Of a stretch of DNA of 37,101 nucleotides, positions 34,622 through 37,101 are shown in pieces. The stretch lies in contig JAFDFZ010000036.1 in NCBI GenBank assembly GCA_019309565.1, positions 1-37,101 of the forward strand, given 5' to 3'. Position numbers and translations under genes: made by a program. Below the pieces are notes generated by a model that made no database searches, was not told where the DNA came from, and was given only the letters and a program-made list of their open reading frames with translations. Each line of letters opens with the position of its first letter. The first letter of the stretch is position 1. The stretch is from Deltaproteobacteria bacterium. GTDB lineage: Bacteria > Desulfobacterota > Desulfobacteria > Desulfobacterales > SURF-15.

Positions 34622-34669
34622 GCAATTCTCGGCGAAATTAAAGAAGTTTTATTGTTCACCGAGACTTGC
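34622..34669. repeat. Short inverted repeat matching the ends of the 478-base unit
   Basis: GCAATTCTCGGCGAA (34622-34636) and TTCACCGAGACTTGC (34655-34669) pair at 13 of 15 positions and each differs by one base from the arms at 20152 and 20615. Only 18 bases separate them here. It could be an end-to-end collapsed element or a mobile hairpin. It lies in the divergent promoter region of the M1 and rhodanese genes. Confidence 0.6.
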
Positions 34670-34726
34670 TGGCTTCGGCCATCAGGTTTTGTTCCGCCAG
34701 ACTATCAAATAATGGAGATCATTGTC

Positions 34727-36337
34727 ATGGCAAAATCGGTTTCTCCCAAAGAGCTTGTTAAAATGATAAAAGATGAAAAGGAACTGGCCATTGTTGACGT
34801 GCGCGAGCAAGGCGACTATTCAAAGGCCCATATACTGCTTTCAAACTCTATCCCGTTGAGCCGAATGGAGCTTCATGTGGCCGATTTGATACCTCGAGTC
34901 ACCACAAGAATCATACTTGTGGATGATGGCCCCTCAGATCCGTTGTGCCTGGCCGCAAGGGCTGCTGAACGGTTGGCCGACCTTGGCTATGAGAATATCT
35001 ACATGCTGGAAGGCGGTATTGAAGCGTGGCGGAACCAGCGCCTTGAGCTTTATTCGGGTGTAAACGTTCTGAGCAAAGCTTTTGGGGAGTTTGTCGAGAC
35101 CACCTATCATACACCACACATAACGGCACCGGAACTCAAGGCAAAAATGGAGCTGAAAGAGAATCTTGTTATATTCGATGCCCGGCCCAAAGAGGAATAT
35201 TATCGCATGACCATCCCGGGGGCCATCAACGTGCCCGGAGCCGAGCTGGTCTATCGATTCTTTGAAATGGTCCCTGATTCCGAAACCCATGTGATTGTGA
35301 ACTGTGCTGGACGAACACGCAGCATTATTGGTGCACAGTCATTAATCAATGCAGGGATTGCGAATCGGGTATCAGCACTGAAGAATGGCACAATGGGATG
35401 GCATCTGGCCGGTTTCCATCTTGAACACCATAAAGATAGAACAGCTCCCGTGCCGTCGTTAAATAATCTTAAAAAGGCAAGGGCGCATGCGGCCAGGGTG
35501 GTTGAGCGATTTGGTATTAAGAAAATAGATTATGAAACACTGACATCCTGGAGGAAAGGGACCGATCAACGAACGTTGTATGTGCTTGATGTCCGGTTGC
35601 CCGAGGAGTTTGAGTCGGGTCATCTTGAGGGCTCTCGAAACGCTCCAGGAGGGCAGTTGGTTCAGGCAACCGATGAATACATGGCGGTGCGAAACGCACG
35701 GGTTGTACTTGTTGACGATATCGAAATCCGCGCTGCCATGACTGCTTCATGGCTTATCCAGATGGGCTGGCCACATGTGTTTGTGCTCACAGCAGGCATC
35801 AACAACAGGGAATTAGTTCAAGGGCCCCATAGACCGAAAATCCCAGGTTTAAATAACGCACCAGAGGTTTCTCCCGCTGAGCTTAAACATTTTCTTGATT
35901 CCCATGACAAAATTGTCCTGATTGATTTTGCCACAAGCCGCCAGTACCAGGATGGTCACATTCCAGGAGCCCTATGGATTATCCGCAGCCGACTGCCGTT
36001 AGATTTTGGGAAAATCCCTGAAGCAGATATGCTGATTCTTACCTCCCCCCATGGGGTTTTGGCTGATTTGGCCGCAAAAGATATGAAGGAGGTCCTTCCG
36101 GATATACCGGTACGCGTACTTGGAGGGGGAACAGATGCCTGGATCCAAAACGGGCTTCCTACAGAAAACGGCATGACAGAGGCTCTATCACCGATAAGTG
36201 ATGTCTGGTACAAGCCATATGAAAGTAAAGATGCTCCTGAAAAGGCAATGCAGGCATACCTTGAATGGGAACTTGCGCTTGTCGATCAGATAAGAAGGGA
36301 TGACACGATGCCCTTCCGTGCCTGTCGTTTGAAATGA
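34727..36337 (+). CDS. Four-domain rhodanese-like protein
   Basis: This 536-aa protein has four rhodanese-like repeats at about 5-105, 130-255, 285-365 and 380-475. Only repeat 2 keeps the sulfur-carrying cysteine (Cys193 in VNCAGRTRS). The equivalent loops in repeats 1, 3 and 4 read VDDGPSD, VDDIEIR and TSPHGVL. Repeats 1-3 each keep the DVR/DAR-type entry motif. Rhodanese domains carry sulfur as a persulfide or bind partners, so one active domain with three binding domains is likely. ATG 34727 is chosen because GGAG lies 9 bases upstream; the frame from 34652 runs through the hairpin repeat. No Sec signal is seen. Confidence 0.88.
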   Translation: MAKSVSPKELVKMIKDEKELAIVDVREQGDYSKAHILLSNSIPLSRMELHVADLIPRVTTRIILVDDGPSDPLCLAARAAERLADLGYENIYMLEGGIEAWRNQRLELYSGVNVLSKAFGEFVETTYHTPHITAPELKAKMELKENLVIFDARPKEEYYRMTIPGAINVPGAELVYRFFEMVPDSETHVIVNCAGRTRSIIGAQSLINAGIANRVSALKNGTMGWHLAGFHLEHHKDRTAPVPSLNNLKKARAHAARVVERFGIKKIDYETLTSWRKGTDQRTLYVLDVRLPEEFESGHLEGSRNAPGGQLVQATDEYMAVRNARVVLVDDIEIRAAMTASWLIQMGWPHVFVLTAGINNRELVQGPHRPKIPGLNNAPEVSPAELKHFLDSHDKIVLIDFATSRQYQDGHIPGALWIIRSRLPLDFGKIPEADMLILTSPHGVLADLAAKDMKEVLPDIPVRVLGGGTDAWIQNGLPTENGMTEALSPISDVWYKPYESKDAPEKAMQAYLEWELALVDQIRRDDTMPFRACRLK

Positions 36338-36422
36338 AAGGGCGAAGCGATCCCTTAACCTTAGGCGCTTTAGATCGCTTACAACTGAGTTTCTTAAACT
36401 GCCTTTAAAGGGAGCGCTTTTT
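36332..36422 (+). repeat. Structured intergenic repeat, copy 2
   Basis: This copy contains the perfect pair AAGCGATC (36345-36352)/GATCGCTT (36373-36380) and the palindrome CCTTTAAAGG (36402-36411) followed by GGAGCGCTTTTT. It overlaps the rhodanese stop codon (36335-36337) and lies between two convergent genes, where it may act as a terminator. Confidence 0.7.
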
Positions 36423-36429
36423 AACAAGC

Positions 36430-37059
36430 TTATTCTCTGAAAAAGCGCAGGTTCTTAAAATGGGACAGATCATTTAAGGTTTCAACTCGATACCGTTCAC
36501 CTTCTTTTCGAAGGATGTTTAATGCTCCGTTACCCTGTTTTATTTCCCGAAAACGATCGAGTGCCATCCCCAGCGCATGGCACAAGATACCGCAGATGAC
36601 AAAATTGTGGGTACAAACCAAAATCGTTACCCCTGCAGAATGCTGCCTTATGATTCGCCCCAACGAGCCGACTGCCCTTTGCTGTACCTGTTGGAGGCTT
36701 TCTCCGCCCGGCATTTTAACTCTCGAGGGATTCTCCATCCAGGCTTTACGATATTGCGGGTATTCTGATGCCCAGTCGGGGGCAAACATCCCATCGAAAT
36801 CTCCCAGGTCCATCTCAATGAAGCCTTTTTCCTCAAAGAGTTGCACGGCGGGATGATAGGTCTTTATCAGCTCTGCGGTCTGCCTGGCACGGGTCAGCGG
36901 ACTTGTGTATATGGCTGACAGGGGTTCTTTTTTCAAGGCGATGGCAAGCGCTTCGGCCTGCTGTTTACCGGTTTGATTGAGTGGCACATTGGATCTGCCC
37001 TGAAATCGATGGATTCGGTTCCATTCCGTTTCCCCGTGTCTTACTATCAAAATACGCAT
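36430..37059 (-). CDS. Histidine phosphatase-family protein (phosphoglycerate mutase-like)
   Basis: This 209-aa enzyme has the catalytic RHGETEWN (Arg7, His8), QGRSNVPLNQTGKQQA, SPLTRARQTAEL, the acid motif near FIEMDLGDFDG and the second histidine in CTHNFVI. It resembles the alpha-ribazole phosphatase (CobC) and GpmB-type phosphatases; no cobalamin genes are nearby, so the substrate remains open. ATG 37059 has AAAGGGTG 4 bases upstream. It converges on the rhodanese gene. Confidence 0.92.
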   Translation of the reverse strand: MRILIVRHGETEWNRIHRFQGRSNVPLNQTGKQQAEALAIALKKEPLSAIYTSPLTRARQTAELIKTYHPAVQLFEEKGFIEMDLGDFDGMFAPDWASEYPQYRKAWMENPSRVKMPGGESLQQVQQRAVGSLGRIIRQHSAGVTILVCTHNFVICGILCHALGMALDRFREIKQGNGALNILRKEGERYRVETLNDLSHFKNLRFFRE

Positions 37060-37101
37060 ATCACACCCTTTAGGTCCAAAAACCTTGGAATCAACCCCGG
37101 G

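Noticed and set aside
34652..34726. N-terminal extension of the rhodanese protein from TTG 34652
   Set aside because: The extra residues are encoded by the inverted repeat, there is no ribosome-binding site, and ATG 34727 has GGAG at good spacing.

Overview
The window looks like chromosomal DNA from a Desulfobacterota bacterium (old Deltaproteobacteria), most likely near the Desulfobacterales. This is inferred from an EF-G of the mitochondrial-like spdEFG1 type, a chemosensory operon mixed with NtrC-type and REC-kinase proteins, a CoA-transferase fused to a GNAT domain, and several families of short diverged intergenic repeats. Coding density is moderate. I found no tRNA, rRNA, CRISPR array or intact transposase.

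Layout. (1) 1-2457, plus strand: the 3' end of an FGGY sugar kinase, then a decayed hydantoinase/oxoprolinase pair. About 1.7 kb appears to be missing across the hyuA/hyuB border, and hyuB also carries an in-frame TAG before its conserved tail. (2) 2476-12473, minus strand: a sensory locus in the order cheW-cheA-cheD-cheB-REC/PAS kinase-NtrC-type activator, followed by two tandem REC-kinase paralogs. It has no MCP, CheR or stand-alone CheY. Both transcription units are preceded by near-consensus sigma-54 promoters, and the locus encodes its own sigma-54 activator. CheA carries a tandem motif resembling the c-di-GMP-binding MshEN fold where P2 is normally found. One REC-kinase has lost its phospho-acceptor histidine. 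(3) 12793-20033, minus strand: a tightly packed run of NIL-ferredoxin, mnmA, mtaB, sixA-like, transglutaminase-like protein, ABC ATPase and ABC permease, with a strong sigma-70 promoter in front. MnmA has Cys where the family usually has Asp, giving a three-Cys set directly beside a ferredoxin gene. (4) 20041-27420: a divergent acyltransferase/hydrolase fusion, then on the minus strand spdEFG1 EF-G with a KaiC-like ATPase, and a NUDIX-Smr pair. (5) 27698-37059: CoA-transferase/GNAT fusion, rsmG, FAH-family hydrolase, M1 aminopeptidase, a four-domain rhodanese with one live active site, and a histidine phosphatase.

The most system-like region is the sensory locus. CheA, possibly tuned by c-di-GMP, and a REC/PAS kinase could feed an NtrC-type activator that drives both sigma-54 promoters, with a degenerate REC-kinase as a candidate modulator or phosphate sink. 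The intergenic gaps hold at least five repeat families, one with hairpin arms that look compensated between copies and one with 15-bp inverted ends.
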